Shown: positions 1-9,298, numbered from the stretch's first letter. The stretch: DNA of 64,000 nucleotides from Dethiosulfovibrio peptidovorans DSM 11002 (GCF_000172975.1 NZ_ABTR02000001.1:906501-970500), one strand, 5' to 3'. Notes: generated by a model not told the origin, from the sequence alone. Numbers and translations: made by a program.

Positions 1-1
1 C

Positions 2-490
2 CTCCTCATAGGGCAAGACGGCCGAGCCTGGCTGCTGGGATTCGACGATTACGAGACCATCCCCCTTCCGCTAGAGGGCTACAACCCGGACGAGATGGAC
101 TTGAAGATACTGACCGACCCTCTTTACGTGACCGCCACCTGGTCCGACGAGACGACCATACACGGCCTGGCGATGGATCGCTCCTACCGGCCCGTGGCTT
201 CCTTCGACCATACCATGTCCAGGGCAGCGGACACGAGGGCGAAGAAGATCTACAGAGCCCTCTTTCCCTTTTCCTTAGACCTCGGACACAGACGGAGAGG
301 AAATATGGAGATATCCTTCCGACTTGGAGATAGGACTGCCGTAGTAGGGATAGTTGCAGCTCTGACGGCGCTTCTTACCGTCGGTTCGTCGATCCGGAAG
401 AGACGTCCCAAACCCTACGAGATCATCTTGGTGGCCCTGACCGGCCTGTACGGCCTGATAGCGGTCTTTCTGGTGGACCCGGAGAGATAG
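2..490 (+). CDS. C-terminal part of an unknown membrane-anchored protein (5'-truncated by window edge)
   Basis: The frame is open at the left edge and ends in TAG at 488-490, so only the last 162 residues are visible. The first two thirds are hydrophilic. Two hydrophobic stretches near the end (around VVGIVAALTALLTVG and IILVALTGLYGLIAVF) are separated by a short basic loop (IRKRRPKP), which suggests a C-terminal membrane hairpin. I do not recognise the family. A strong bidirectional terminator follows at once, so this is the last gene of a plus-strand unit that converges on the large minus-strand operon. Confidence 0.6.
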   Translation, partial: LLIGQDGRAWLLGFDDYETIPLPLEGYNPDEMDLKILTDPLYVTATWSDETTIHGLAMDRSYRPVASFDHTMSRAADTRAKKIYRALFPFSLDLGHRRRGNMEISFRLGDRTAVVGIVAALTALLTVGSSIRKRRPKPYEIILVALTGLYGLIAVFLVDPER

Positions 491-510
491 GACCGGAAAT
501 ACTTGATCGA

Positions 511-550
511 TTGGAAGCCCCCGAGGAAAAACATCCTCGGGGGCTTCCAA
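511..550. terminator. Bidirectional intrinsic terminator
   Basis: A 17-bp perfect inverted repeat (511-527 with 534-550, core GGAAGCCCCCGAGGA) encloses a 6-nt loop. It is followed by TCTTCTTTT on the plus strand. It sits between the convergent gene ends at 490 and 577 and can serve both. Confidence 0.9.
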
Positions 551-576
551 TCTTCTTTTATCGGCGAAAGCAATTA

Positions 577-1572
577 TTACTCGAGCCTTTTTATACCGAA
601 ATCGCTCGGAGAAAACTTCGCCCCTCCAGCATCGTAAAGAAGCCAAGCGCTGACGGATTTATTCTGCTCTATGTACCTTTCGGCCTCTTCTCCCGTAAGT
701 CCCAACTTCACACCTCCCATATTCTTCGCCAACTCGTCGAAACGAGGATCCTCGTACGCTTTTTCAAAAGCATCACGCAAAATTTTGACTCTGTCTTCCG
801 GCGTACCTTTTCTGACGAAAGCGCCAAAAAAAGCACCCCATGGAAGATAGTTCCTATAATCATCGTAGAATTCGGTAACGGCAGGAACAGACTCCACGCT
901 GGGAAGTCTCTTGGAGGAGATAACGGCCAAACCTTTCAAAGACCCTGACTTGATAAAGCTCTCTCCTGCGAGCAAGCCGACCACGACCGCATCTATGTGC
1001 CCTCCCATCAAAGCCGTTATACAGGGACCCTCCCCATCGAAACGAACTTTATTGAACGATTTTATCCCATGAATTTTCTCTATCATGGTGTTCGCAACGA
1101 AAGGCAATCCTCCAGGACCGGTAGAGCCCATCTTTATGCTCTTGCCGGAGAGGGCGGCATCTATGAAGTCCTCATAGCTCTGATATGGGGACTCCTGTCC
1201 CACCAGGACCACCCCGACATTTGCCATCATCAATAAAACGGGATCGAACTGATCGTAATCTATTTTCGACAATCCCGTCACCTTATAAAGATTGGGGTTT
1301 TCCGCTCCATAAAGGATACTGTATCCGTCGGCACGTTGATTAGCGACAAACGTAGTCGCCACGGCTCCGGTAGCTCCAGTACGATTTTGAAGAATGATCT
1401 TTTTATTCAGGTATTCCTCCGCTATGGGGGAAATAGCGCGGGCTACGTTGTCCATAGCGCCCCCGGCACCCCACATTATGTAGCCATGGAGGTTCTTTTC
1501 CGGGTAGGCGGACAAACCGACCCGAGCGTTCACGACCAAAAACAAAAACGCTAAGAAAATCCTTTTCTTCAT
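577..1572 (-). CDS. TctC-family tripartite tricarboxylate transporter substrate-binding protein (last gene of operon)
   Basis: A 331-residue secreted solute-binding protein of the TTT (TctC/Bug) family. It has a signal peptide of about 21 residues (MKKRIFLAFLFLVV...GLSA), then the family opening YPEK..HGYIMWGAGGAMDN, the ILQNRTGATGAVATT region, and MGSTGPGGLPF in the ligand site. These proteins bind small carboxylates in the periplasm and hand them to a TctA/TctB permease. No tctA or tctB lies beside it, while a complete tctCBA set sits earlier in the same operon (7726-10846). It may share that permease with a different ligand specificity. The start is fixed by CGGAGGAGG seven bases upstream. 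A perfect stem-loop separates it from dctP. The gene is more AT-rich than several operon neighbours. Confidence 0.85.
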   Translation of the reverse strand: MKKRIFLAFLFLVVNARVGLSAYPEKNLHGYIMWGAGGAMDNVARAISPIAEEYLNKKIILQNRTGATGAVATTFVANQRADGYSILYGAENPNLYKVTGLSKIDYDQFDPVLLMMANVGVVLVGQESPYQSYEDFIDAALSGKSIKMGSTGPGGLPFVANTMIEKIHGIKSFNKVRFDGEGPCITALMGGHIDAVVVGLLAGESFIKSGSLKGLAVISSKRLPSVESVPAVTEFYDDYRNYLPWGAFFGAFVRKGTPEDRVKILRDAFEKAYEDPRFDELAKNMGGVKLGLTGEEAERYIEQNKSVSAWLLYDAGGAKFSPSDFGIKRLE

Positions 1573-1610
1573 AGGGAAACCTCCTCCGATTACTCAGAAA
1601 ATATTACCTG

Positions 1611-1646
1611 TACTCGATGTCCGGAATAAAAACCGGACATCGAGTA
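1611..1646 (-). promoter_or_regulatory. Intercistronic stem-loop between dctP and tctC
   Basis: A perfect 14-bp inverted repeat (1611-1624 with 1633-1646, core ACTCGATGTCCGG) with an 8-nt A/T loop. It lies just 3' of the dctP stop. No U-tract follows in the direction of transcription, so it looks more like an mRNA-stabilising or partial-attenuation hairpin than a full terminator. Confidence 0.6.
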
Positions 1647-1658
1647 ATTAAATCATTT

Positions 1659-2681
1659 TTATTTTTTAGCTGACTCGCTAGCCTTAATTATGGAGTCGAC
1701 AACACCGTCTCCCACGTTCTTACGGATCATGTTCTCGACCGTAGCGGCTGCCTTCTTCAGCTCCGCCTTGAGCTCGGCGTTCGGGGTCTCGACGTTCATG
1801 CCAACCTTCTCGAGAGAGGCCAGCATCTCGTCGTTCTTGGACTTGGCCAGGTCGAAGAGAAAGTCGGAGGCCTCTTTCATGCTCTCGTCGATGATGGCCT
1901 TGTAGTCGTCGGGCATGCCGTCGTAAATATCCTTGTTCATCGTGATGCTGAGAATGAACGCTATATGATTGGTGTTCGTAAGATATTTCTGCACTTCGTA
2001 GAACTTGCTGGCCCATATCACCTCATAGGGATTTTCCTGAGCGTCCACCAATCTCTGCTGAAGAGCCACGTAAAGCTCGGCGAAGTTGAGAGGGGTGGGA
2101 TTGGCCCCGAGAGCCTTCCAGAAGGCCATGTGATACTCGTTTTCCATGGTCCGTATCTTGAGTCCCTTGAAATCGTCTATTTTTTTCAGCGCCTTGCTGC
2201 TGGTGGTCTCTCTGTAATAGATGGGTTCGAACAGGAGCAGTTTGAGTCCGGCCTTCTCGTACCATTCATCCAACTCGGCCCTGAAGGGACCGGTGAAGGT
2301 CTTTCTGGCCACGTCCAGATCGTCGAACAACATGGGGATATCGAAGACGGCCAGCTCGGGAATGAAGGCAACCTGGGGTGCGGTGGTCTGGGAAACCATG
2401 GAGATATCGCCGAATTGACAGCCTTCCAGGATTTCTCTGTCTCCACCAAGCTGATTGTCCAGATAGATATTAACGGTGATATTGCCTCCGGACTTGGCCT
2501 CGATCAGCTCTTTTATCTTCTCAGTAGCCAAAGCCCTAGGAGTTCCCCCGGTGGAAGGATAGGCTCCTGCCAATTGAAGGGTATATTTTTTCGCCGCCAT
2601 GCTCTCGTCGACAAATCCGAAAAAAAACGTAAGAACCGCAACCAAACCCAGGAACACGAAACCGCGTTTACCGTTGATCAT
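1659..2681 (-). CDS. dctP: TRAP transporter solute-binding protein, DctP family
   Basis: A 340-residue extracytoplasmic receptor of a tripartite ATP-independent periplasmic transporter. An N-terminal signal peptide ends near SMAA. The mature part shows the DctP fold: GGTPRALATEKIKELIEAKSGG, LGGDREILEGCQFG, and the signature LKIRTMENEYH...LGANPTPLNFAELYVALQQ. The arginine of KIRTMEN is the usual carboxylate-clamping residue, so an organic acid ligand is likely. The start ATG follows AAAGGAGGGG. The gene lies 3' of the dctM and dctQ permease genes in one minus-strand run. A 131-bp spacer upstream with a tandem 10-bp repeat may hold an extra promoter. Confidence 0.92.
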   Translation of the reverse strand: MINGKRGFVFLGLVAVLTFFFGFVDESMAAKKYTLQLAGAYPSTGGTPRALATEKIKELIEAKSGGNITVNIYLDNQLGGDREILEGCQFGDISMVSQTTAPQVAFIPELAVFDIPMLFDDLDVARKTFTGPFRAELDEWYEKAGLKLLLFEPIYYRETTSSKALKKIDDFKGLKIRTMENEYHMAFWKALGANPTPLNFAELYVALQQRLVDAQENPYEVIWASKFYEVQKYLTNTNHIAFILSITMNKDIYDGMPDDYKAIIDESMKEASDFLFDLAKSKNDEMLASLEKVGMNVETPNAELKAELKKAAATVENMIRKNVGDGVVDSIIKASESAKK

Positions 2682-2739
2682 TTATTGCCCCTCCTTTGTT
2701 TTCGTCGATCATGAAAATATGCCCATAAACCTTCAGAAC

Positions 2740-2759
2740 AAAACGATACAAAACGATAC
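2740..2759. repeat. Tandem 10-bp direct repeat upstream of dctP
   Basis: AAAACGATAC occurs twice back to back (2740-2749, 2750-2759) in the 131-bp gap between dctM and dctP. A one-helical-turn spacing suits a regulator binding on one DNA face. A related string, CAAAACGA, occurs in the iclR control region near 16053. Function is inferred only. Confidence 0.35.
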
Positions 2760-2812
2760 TCTAAAAAGACTTCTTCTCCCACCTCCAAACTATTTCAGCC
2801 TTGCGGCAACCA

Positions 2813-4105
2813 TTATCCGAGCAGGATGAGGCTGAGCTGAGGAATGTAGGTTATCAACATAAGGGCGACTATGAAGGCCAGTATGAACGGTATGGCCTTT
2901 ATTCCGACCTTCATGACCTGCTCTTTTATCAGAGGAGCGGCCACAAAGAGATCAACCCCGAAGGGGGGCGTCGCCATACCTATAGCCAAGGTAACCACCA
3001 TGATGATGCCCAGATGTATCGGACTGACTCCCAGAGCGACAGCGGAGGTAAGCATCATGGGAGCCAGTATGGCTATGGCCGGTCCGACATCCATAAACAT
3101 ACCCAGGATTAGTAATATTACGTTGAGTGCGAAAAGGAATATGTACTTATTTCCGGCGAAGTTTGTAAGCACGAAGTCCCTCAGCACCACAGGAGCCTGC
3201 AACAAGGCCAGTACGCGACCAAAGACTATCGCCAGAGAAAGAAGGACCACTATAGGAGCGTAGGACTTGACGGTATCGGTCAATATATCTCCGAGAGAGC
3301 CAAAAGTCAGACTTCTGTATATGAAGATGCAAACGATAAGGGCATAGAACACCGAGACAGCAGCCGCTTCCGTCGGGGTGACGATGCCTCCGTAGATACC
3401 TCCAAGTATGATCACCGGAGCCAGAAGAGCCCAAAAGCTCTCCTTGAAAAGCACCCATAGACCGCACGATCTGAGGCTCCTGACCTTAAGGGATATTTTT
3501 TCCCTGTCCTCGCCGTGGATCTTAGCGTAGATGTAAGCATATACCATAAGGCTTAATCCTATTAAAATACCCGGGATTATCCCGGCGATGAATAGACTGC
3601 CGATGGACACCCCGGTAACGACACCGTAGGTGACAAAGGGGATACTTGGAGGAATTATGACTCCCAGGCTACCGGCTGTCGCTATGAGAGCGGCACTGTA
3701 GACCTTGTCGTATCCCAGGGAAGTCAGAAACGGGATGGCCATTCCCCCTACAGCCGCAGTAGTCGCAACGCCGGAACCCGAGATGGCCCCGTAGAAAAGA
3801 CAGGTGACGATGGCGGTCATGGGAATCCCCGCCGGGAAATCCCCTATGAAATATGCGAAGAAGTTGAACAGTCTCTCGGAGATTTTTCCTTTGGTCATTA
3901 TATTTCCGGAGAGTATGAAAAGTGGAATGGCAAGCATGGGAGTGCTGTCGAGGGCGCTGACCACGCTGCGAACTACGTACTGTACGTTGGCGGTGAAGGC
4001 CGAGTCCAGCAGGGAGGGAAGAATGGTGGAGAAGCCGAGGGCCACCGCTATGGGTATCCCCAGGATAAGGCCCCCTAGAAGGATGAGAATCATGGATAAA
4101 ATCAT
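2813..4105 (-). CDS. dctM: TRAP transporter large permease, DctM family
   Basis: A 430-residue, highly hydrophobic protein with about twelve membrane segments. It carries the DctM hallmarks: MLAIPLFILSGNIM near residues 55-70, GAISGSGVATTAAVG near 110, and GVITPTEAAAV-like IVTPTEAAAVSVFYAL near 245. It is the ion-coupled transport subunit that moves substrate delivered by DctP. Start and stop are almost contiguous with dctQ (4108), showing translational coupling. Together with dctQ and dctP it forms a complete TRAP system. Confidence 0.93.
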   Translation of the reverse strand: MILSMILILLGGLILGIPIAVALGFSTILPSLLDSAFTANVQYVVRSVVSALDSTPMLAIPLFILSGNIMTKGKISERLFNFFAYFIGDFPAGIPMTAIVTCLFYGAISGSGVATTAAVGGMAIPFLTSLGYDKVYSAALIATAGSLGVIIPPSIPFVTYGVVTGVSIGSLFIAGIIPGILIGLSLMVYAYIYAKIHGEDREKISLKVRSLRSCGLWVLFKESFWALLAPVIILGGIYGGIVTPTEAAAVSVFYALIVCIFIYRSLTFGSLGDILTDTVKSYAPIVVLLSLAIVFGRVLALLQAPVVLRDFVLTNFAGNKYIFLFALNVILLILGMFMDVGPAIAILAPMMLTSAVALGVSPIHLGIIMVVTLAIGMATPPFGVDLFVAAPLIKEQVMKVGIKAIPFILAFIVALMLITYIPQLSLILLG

Positions 4106-4107
4106 GT

Positions 4108-4596
4108 CTAAAGCTCCGCCTTTCCGCTCGAATCCTTAAAATCGGCTCTGAGACGCTGAACCGCTCTGAAGGTGGCGAGGAAAAAACCCAAGATGGCGGC
4201 CAGATAGATCCATCCCATGTGGACCTTGAGAGCCGGGCTGGTCTGACTGCTCCTCATCACCCTCTGGACCGCCGGCACGGCAGATATGGACAGGTAGCCG
4301 AAGAAAGCCACCACGGTCAGATTTCCCAGATTGGTCATCAGGTTTCTGAGAGGTCTGGGAAGGGCCTCTATCAGGGTATCGACTCTCAGTATGTTTCTCT
4401 CTTTGATGCTGTAACCGATGCTTATCAGGGCGGACCATATGAAGGCGTAACGAGAGGCCTCCTCAGCCCAGGAAAGCGAATTATTGAACACGTATCTCAT
4501 GATCACCTGTAGCATCATGACACCGGCGATCACAACCAGGAGCCCGCTCAAAACGTACTCCTCCAGGTGATCGTTAAGCCATCGGATTATCTTCAC
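4108..4596 (-). CDS. dctQ: TRAP transporter small permease, DctQ family
   Basis: A 162-residue membrane protein with four predicted helices. The family signature FNNSLSWAEEASRYAFIWSA lies near residues 36-55, followed by KERNILRVD. DctQ docks on DctM in the inner membrane and is needed for DctP-dependent uptake. The start is GTG, placed by GGAGGTGA upstream. It precedes dctM with almost no gap. A 95-bp spacer separates it from the Gfo/Idh/MocA gene. Confidence 0.92.
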   Translation of the reverse strand: MKIIRWLNDHLEEYVLSGLLVVIAGVMMLQVIMRYVFNNSLSWAEEASRYAFIWSALISIGYSIKERNILRVDTLIEALPRPLRNLMTNLGNLTVVAFFGYLSISAVPAVQRVMRSSQTSPALKVHMGWIYLAAILGFFLATFRAVQRLRADFKDSSGKAEL

Positions 4597-4691
4597 CTAC
4601 ATCACCTCCGCTGGGGAATCGATCGACGATAGTGACGATCGTCCCGGAAAAGACGCTTCGCCAAAATGACCGCCGCCAAATCACGCTATCT

Positions 4692-5864
4692 TCAGAGTTG
4701 CACAGACTTTCCCTCTTCATCGGAAAGATAGGCTCCATAGATCACTTCCGTTACTTGTTTGGCCAAATCGAAGTCGGAGAGAGGTTTTCTTCCAGTTGAC
4801 ACACATTCCATAAAATCCTGGAATTGACCGACATAACCTCTCAGGATACCTTCCGCTACAAATGGATTCTGCCAACCAACTTTGGAAGGCAACAGTTCGG
4901 ATATATAGACATCCTCAAGTCCATCTTCGTCCAACATGTAGCTCGCGAGGTTATTAGAAGGGGTTATCTTGCAATCCAAAACCGCATCGTTAGAGTAAAC
5001 TTCGATGTAATTTTTGGTTCCACCAAGCATGACATCCCCTGCAATAATCAGAGCCTTTGTACCGTCGGTAAATGTAATTATCAACGATGCGAAGTCTTCG
5101 ACGTCTTCCGGCCTCACGTCGATGTGTCTGTGTTCATAGTCGCTAAGAGAGGGGGTCATCCTAGCAGTATCGCATATTACGCTTTTAACGCCTATCTTTT
5201 CGCCCCTAGCCTGGGCTTGCTCTCGCTTAAGCCATAAGATACCTCCAATAGGGTGACAACCGACACGAATCAGAGATCCTCCACCTGTTTTGTTCCATAA
5301 ACCAGCAACCGGCGACGTCGATCCCTTTAGGCTCTCCTCTCCCTTCATAAACAGTATCTTGCTTTTCTTCGCACGTATTATCTCGGCAGCTTTCAACACA
5401 TTCGGAGAATAGATATAGTTCTCGGCATACATGAAGAGGTTATTGCTAGACTTAACCGTTTCCTCGATTTCTGCAAGTTCCTTTCGAACTTCCCGAAACA
5501 TCACGGATTTGGGTACGGTATCACCTACGGAGGAAACGGCTCCTTCTTTTCCGAAATAGCCGGTTAGAGGTTTTTCGCATATTACGTGCTTCCCCGCTCT
5601 CAATATCTCCGAAACCATGGAAGAGTGCAAAAAAGGAGGCGTACATATATGAACGACATCTATCTCCTTGTCATCCAAAATTCGTCTGTAATCGTCATAG
5701 TAGCTTCGGAAACCATATGTATCAGCGACCTTCCGAGCTTTTTCAATGTCGATATCGGCTATAGCTCTCATATCGATAGAACATCCAGCCACCTGAGCCA
5801 CATACTTACAGTGAAGATGAGATGCAAACCCGCTCCCTATTATCCCGATAGATATCTTCTTCAT
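4692..5864 (-). CDS. Gfo/Idh/MocA-family NAD(P)-dependent oxidoreductase
   Basis: A 390-residue cytoplasmic dehydrogenase. The N-terminal Rossmann fold opens with GIIGSGFASHLHCKY, and the family motif HVICEKPLTGYFGKEG holds the catalytic-region lysine. About 30 extra residues follow EKP. AENYIYSP and GGSLIRVGCHPIGGILWL mark the C-terminal substrate domain. Family members oxidise or reduce hydroxyl groups on sugars, cyclitols and related polyols (for example inositol dehydrogenase IolG). In this operon a likely role is oxidation of a ring hydroxyl; that is inference. Its base composition is visibly more AT-rich than the HMG-lyase and aroE genes beside it. Confidence 0.85.
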   Translation of the reverse strand: MKKISIGIIGSGFASHLHCKYVAQVAGCSIDMRAIADIDIEKARKVADTYGFRSYYDDYRRILDDKEIDVVHICTPPFLHSSMVSEILRAGKHVICEKPLTGYFGKEGAVSSVGDTVPKSVMFREVRKELAEIEETVKSSNNLFMYAENYIYSPNVLKAAEIIRAKKSKILFMKGEESLKGSTSPVAGLWNKTGGGSLIRVGCHPIGGILWLKREQAQARGEKIGVKSVICDTARMTPSLSDYEHRHIDVRPEDVEDFASLIITFTDGTKALIIAGDVMLGGTKNYIEVYSNDAVLDCKITPSNNLASYMLDEDGLEDVYISELLPSKVGWQNPFVAEGILRGYVGQFQDFMECVSTGRKPLSDFDLAKQVTEVIYGAYLSDEEGKSVQL

Positions 5865-5888
5865 AAAATCACCCCAAATTATCTATCT

Positions 5889-6794
5889 CTAAAAACCAGA
5901 GACCCTAAGCATGGAGCTGTCTCCGGGATGACCGACGTATTCCTCCACCTTCCGTGCCACGGTCAACACCTTATCCAGATCGAAACCGGTGCGGACACCC
6001 ATGGTCTCCAGCATATTGACCACGTCCTCGGTGGCGACGTTTCCGGAGGCTCCCGGGGCAAAGGGACAGCCCCCCAGACCGGCGAAGGATGCGTCGAAAT
6101 GGGACACACCTGCGGTCATCGCAGCGTAGATGTTGGCCAGCGCCATACCCCTGGTGTTGTGGGGATGGAGCGTCCAGGTAACGTCGGGATAACGGCGGAT
6201 CAGGTCGGTCATGTATTCGTAGACCTGGCCGGGATGGGCCATTCCGGTGGTGTCGGACATGGATATCTCCCTTATCCCCAGGTCCAGATAGGCGTCCACT
6301 ATGGGGTATATCTCCTCCAGAGGTATGATCCCCTCGTCGGTGTATCCGAAGGCGGTGGAGATGGCTCCGCTGAGCTCCCTCCCTCTGTCGGAACAGAAGG
6401 CGGCGCATTTTCCGAAACCGGTTATGACCTCTTCCGGCGTGGCGTTGCTGTTTTGCCTCGAGTGGGTTCGACTGGCCGAGACGCTCACCTTGACCTTGGT
6501 AACCCCGGCCTCGCAGGCCCTCTCGACTCCCTTGAAGTTGAGGGCCAGACCTCTGTACTCGACTCCGTCGATCTTCCTGAGCCTTTTGACTACCTCGTCG
6601 GTATCGGCCATGGAGGGAACCGCCTTGGGATGGACGAAGGACCCGACCTCGATGCTCTTGGCCCCGGCGTCGATTATTCCCTCTATCAGGGCCAGCTTGT
6701 TCTCCACGGACAGAAGGGTGCTCTCGTTCTGAAGTCCGTCCCTGGGGCCTACCTCGCAGATGACGACCTCGCGGGGAAGAGATGGAGAGGACAT
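5889..6794 (-). CDS. HMG-CoA-lyase-like 3-hydroxyacyl-CoA lyase
   Basis: A 301-residue TIM-barrel lyase of the HMGL-like family (hydroxymethylglutaryl-CoA lyase type). Visible motifs are EVGPRDGLQNE at the barrel start, SDTTGMAHP, the metal-binding HPHNTRGMALAN, and GLGGCPFAPGASGNVATEDVV, which contains the catalytic cysteine loop. Such enzymes split a tertiary-alcohol acyl-CoA into acetyl-CoA and a keto acid. Next to a CoA-acylating-type aldehyde dehydrogenase it could cleave a ring-opened, CoA-activated intermediate; that is inference. It starts two bases after aroE ends, so the two are coupled. Leucine catabolism is an alternative, but no leucine-pathway genes are nearby. Confidence 0.85.
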   Translation of the reverse strand: MSSPSLPREVVICEVGPRDGLQNESTLLSVENKLALIEGIIDAGAKSIEVGSFVHPKAVPSMADTDEVVKRLRKIDGVEYRGLALNFKGVERACEAGVTKVKVSVSASRTHSRQNSNATPEEVITGFGKCAAFCSDRGRELSGAISTAFGYTDEGIIPLEEIYPIVDAYLDLGIREISMSDTTGMAHPGQVYEYMTDLIRRYPDVTWTLHPHNTRGMALANIYAAMTAGVSHFDASFAGLGGCPFAPGASGNVATEDVVNMLETMGVRTGFDLDKVLTVARKVEEYVGHPGDSSMLRVSGF

Positions 6795-6796
6795 GG

Positions 6797-7687
6797 CTAT
6801 CCCTCTTTTCTGGTCAGATGCTCCAACATGGTCTTGGTCATGATCTCCACGTCGGGCTCCTTTCCACCGGTCCAGCGGCGGAAGGCCTCCGCGCCCTGCC
6901 AGATGGTCATCCAGTATCCCATCAGGGTCCTGGCTCCTTTGGCCTCGGCTTCACGGAGCATCTTTGTATCGTGAGGAACGTAGACGAGATCGCACACCAT
7001 GTGACGGCTTTCCAGATAGGAGGTGTCGAAGACCGTGGCGTCGGTGTTGGGGGCCATCCCGACGGAAGTTCCGTTTATGACCAGCTCGTTTTCCTTGAGA
7101 AGGTTCGGTATATCCCCCGCCTCGGTGGACTGCACCTTACAGACCCCGACCCGATAGGAGTTCAGGTCGCTGGCCAGCTTCTGAATTTTCTCGTATCCCG
7201 ACGCTCTTCCCCAAAGGGTTATGGAGCTGATCCCGGCAGCGCAAAGGGCGAAGGCAACTCCTCTAGCGGCTCCTCCGGCTCCGAAGAGAAGGCAGTGTTT
7301 GCCGGTGGGATCGTATCTTCCCTGTTCCTTCAGCCCGTGGACGAATCCGACTCCGTCGGTGTTGGATCCACATAGCTTGCCGTCCTTCCAATAGACGGTG
7401 TTGACGGCGTTACAGAGAGAGGCGATCTCGTCCAGCTCGTCAAGGTATTTTATTATCTCCTGCTTGAGAGGCATGGTGACGTTGAGCCCCTTGAAACGCA
7501 TGGCTCCCAGCGCCGGAACAACCTTTGGAAGTTCCTCCGCGGTCACCTCGTAGGGGGTGTACACTGCGTTCATTCCCAGGGATTTGAAGTTGGAATTGTG
7601 CATGGCCGGAGAAAGCGATTTTCTTACCGGGCTACCCAGAAGGCCGAAGAACTCCGTGTCGGCCCAGAAAGTCTTTTCTTTAAGCAT
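6797..7687 (-). CDS. aroE: Shikimate (or quinate/shikimate) dehydrogenase
   Basis: A 296-residue enzyme interconverting 3-dehydroshikimate and shikimate. The substrate pocket motif SLSPAMHN is near residue 25, the catalytic lysine is in NVTMPLK, the aspartate in NTDGVGF, and the C-terminal WQGAEAFRRWTGG is present. The nucleotide fold reads GAGGAARGVAFAL. The usual NADP-specific NRT after strand two is replaced by LWGRASG, so cofactor choice is uncertain. Its place in a transport/catabolism operon with a type I dehydratase, rather than with other chorismate genes, suggests a catabolic role on shikimate or quinate. Confidence 0.88.
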   Translation of the reverse strand: MLKEKTFWADTEFFGLLGSPVRKSLSPAMHNSNFKSLGMNAVYTPYEVTAEELPKVVPALGAMRFKGLNVTMPLKQEIIKYLDELDEIASLCNAVNTVYWKDGKLCGSNTDGVGFVHGLKEQGRYDPTGKHCLLFGAGGAARGVAFALCAAGISSITLWGRASGYEKIQKLASDLNSYRVGVCKVQSTEAGDIPNLLKENELVINGTSVGMAPNTDATVFDTSYLESRHMVCDLVYVPHDTKMLREAEAKGARTLMGYWMTIWQGAEAFRRWTGGKEPDVEIMTKTMLEHLTRKEG

Positions 7688-7725
7688 GATAGCAACACCC
7701 TTCTTTAGTTATATTTTATACAAAA

Positions 7726-9249
7726 TCAATCTAACAACGACACCTCTTGAGCCGACATCGTTTTCTTACAACGCCAATTTCTCCACCAAGAAGTCTGGGA
7801 TATCACCAGGTAGACGATACAAAGGGTGAGAAATAGAGAGAGAGGATTTCTGACGAAATCCATGAAAAAAGGAAGGAGTTCTTCTCCCACGGATTGCATC
7901 GCCCTTCTGTAATTCGAGTCCAGCAAAGGGCCTAGAATTATCCCCAGCACCATAGGCGCCGTACTGTAATCGTAGGCTCTCATGAAATATCCCAAAACAC
8001 CGAAACCTATCATCCAAAAAACGTCAACCAGACTGTTCTGTATGGAATAGGTCCCTATTATCGACAGGATAACCACCACCGGTAGAATTATCCTTTTGGG
8101 TACCTCTATGATTTTGCTGAACATCTTGACGCTCATAAGTCCTATTACGAGTAGAGCTATGTTTCCCATCAAGAGCAGCGATATTATCGTCCAAAATATG
8201 TCCGGATTTTCTATCATGAGCATCGGTCCAGGCTTCAAACCGTGAATGAAAAGAGCTCCTATTATGATGGCGGTGACGGCATCACCGGGTATTCCCAAGG
8301 TCAACATAGGAATGAAAGCCCCGCCGATAGCCCCCTTGTTCGCCGATTCAGGGGCGATTACCCCCTCTATAGCTCCTTCTCCAAAAGGACATTCAGGATT
8401 TTTAACCGATCGCTTGGCCTGATCGTAGGCAAGCAACGCTGCCACGTCCCCACCCGTTCCCGGAAGAGCCCCTATCCAGACCCCTAACAGACCGGATCTT
8501 AGAGCAAGAGGAAGGTGTTTAAAGAAAGTCTTGAGATCAGGGACAATTTTATCGAGCCTCTGCTTTACCGCCGTCTTATGAGGGTCTCTCAGCTGAAACA
8601 AGACCTCCGAAACTCCGAAAAGGCCTATCATGGCCGTGACGAAATTGATACCTGCCATCAGGTAAACGTTGCCAAACGTATATCTCAGTTCGCCGGTAGA
8701 GGGATCCATCCCTACCATACTGAGAAGAACCCCAACTGCCCCGGCCAGAACCCCTTTGACCGGATCACCGCTGCCGATGCTTCCGATAAGAAGAAGCCCC
8801 ATTAGAGCCAACAGGAAGTAGTCTCTGGGAGCCACTTTCAAGGCGAAGCTTGCTACCAAGGGGGCTGCCACCGCAAGAATGGCGATACCCAAAAGGCCTC
8901 CGAATATAGACACCGTGGTCACCAATCCGATAGTTCGGCCCGCCTCGCCCTTCTTGGCCAGAGGGTGTCCGTCGAAGCCTGCCGCTATCGCCGCTGGTGC
9001 CCCGGGAATATTTAGGAGAATAGACGTAATGGCTCCTCCGTAGACACCGCCGACGAAAACTCCGCATATCAACGCCAATGCGCTGTTAAGCTGCCAGGGG
9101 AAGGTAAAGGAAATCAGAAGGGCGCTGGCCATTGTGACGGACAGACCGGGGACAGCCCCGACCCACACTCCCGCCATCACGCCTATCCAGACCAGGGCTA
9201 TCATCTGCGGATTCAGAAAAGGCGCTATAAAACCGTGCAGTTGTTCCAT
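7726..9249 (-). CDS. tctA: Tripartite tricarboxylate transporter large permease, TctA family
   Basis: A 507-residue membrane protein with about a dozen helices. TctA hallmarks are GAVPGLSVTMASALLI near residue 32, GGVYGGAITSILLNIPGAP near 67, AAIAAGFDGHPLAKKGEAGR, and GALPGTGGDVAALLAYDQAKR near 260. It forms the transport channel for a carboxylate bound by TctC. The order tctC-tctB-tctA on the minus strand is the usual one. A good ribosome site (GAAGGAGAG) precedes the ATG. Confidence 0.93.
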   Translation of the reverse strand: MEQLHGFIAPFLNPQMIALVWIGVMAGVWVGAVPGLSVTMASALLISFTFPWQLNSALALICGVFVGGVYGGAITSILLNIPGAPAAIAAGFDGHPLAKKGEAGRTIGLVTTVSIFGGLLGIAILAVAAPLVASFALKVAPRDYFLLALMGLLLIGSIGSGDPVKGVLAGAVGVLLSMVGMDPSTGELRYTFGNVYLMAGINFVTAMIGLFGVSEVLFQLRDPHKTAVKQRLDKIVPDLKTFFKHLPLALRSGLLGVWIGALPGTGGDVAALLAYDQAKRSVKNPECPFGEGAIEGVIAPESANKGAIGGAFIPMLTLGIPGDAVTAIIIGALFIHGLKPGPMLMIENPDIFWTIISLLLMGNIALLVIGLMSVKMFSKIIEVPKRIILPVVVILSIIGTYSIQNSLVDVFWMIGFGVLGYFMRAYDYSTAPMVLGIILGPLLDSNYRRAMQSVGEELLPFFMDFVRNPLSLFLTLCIVYLVISQTSWWRNWRCKKTMSAQEVSLLD

Positions 9250-9298
9250 TTGTTTCTCTCCTTCTCTAAGTCAGTTAAACGACGACAGGTCGAGGCCG

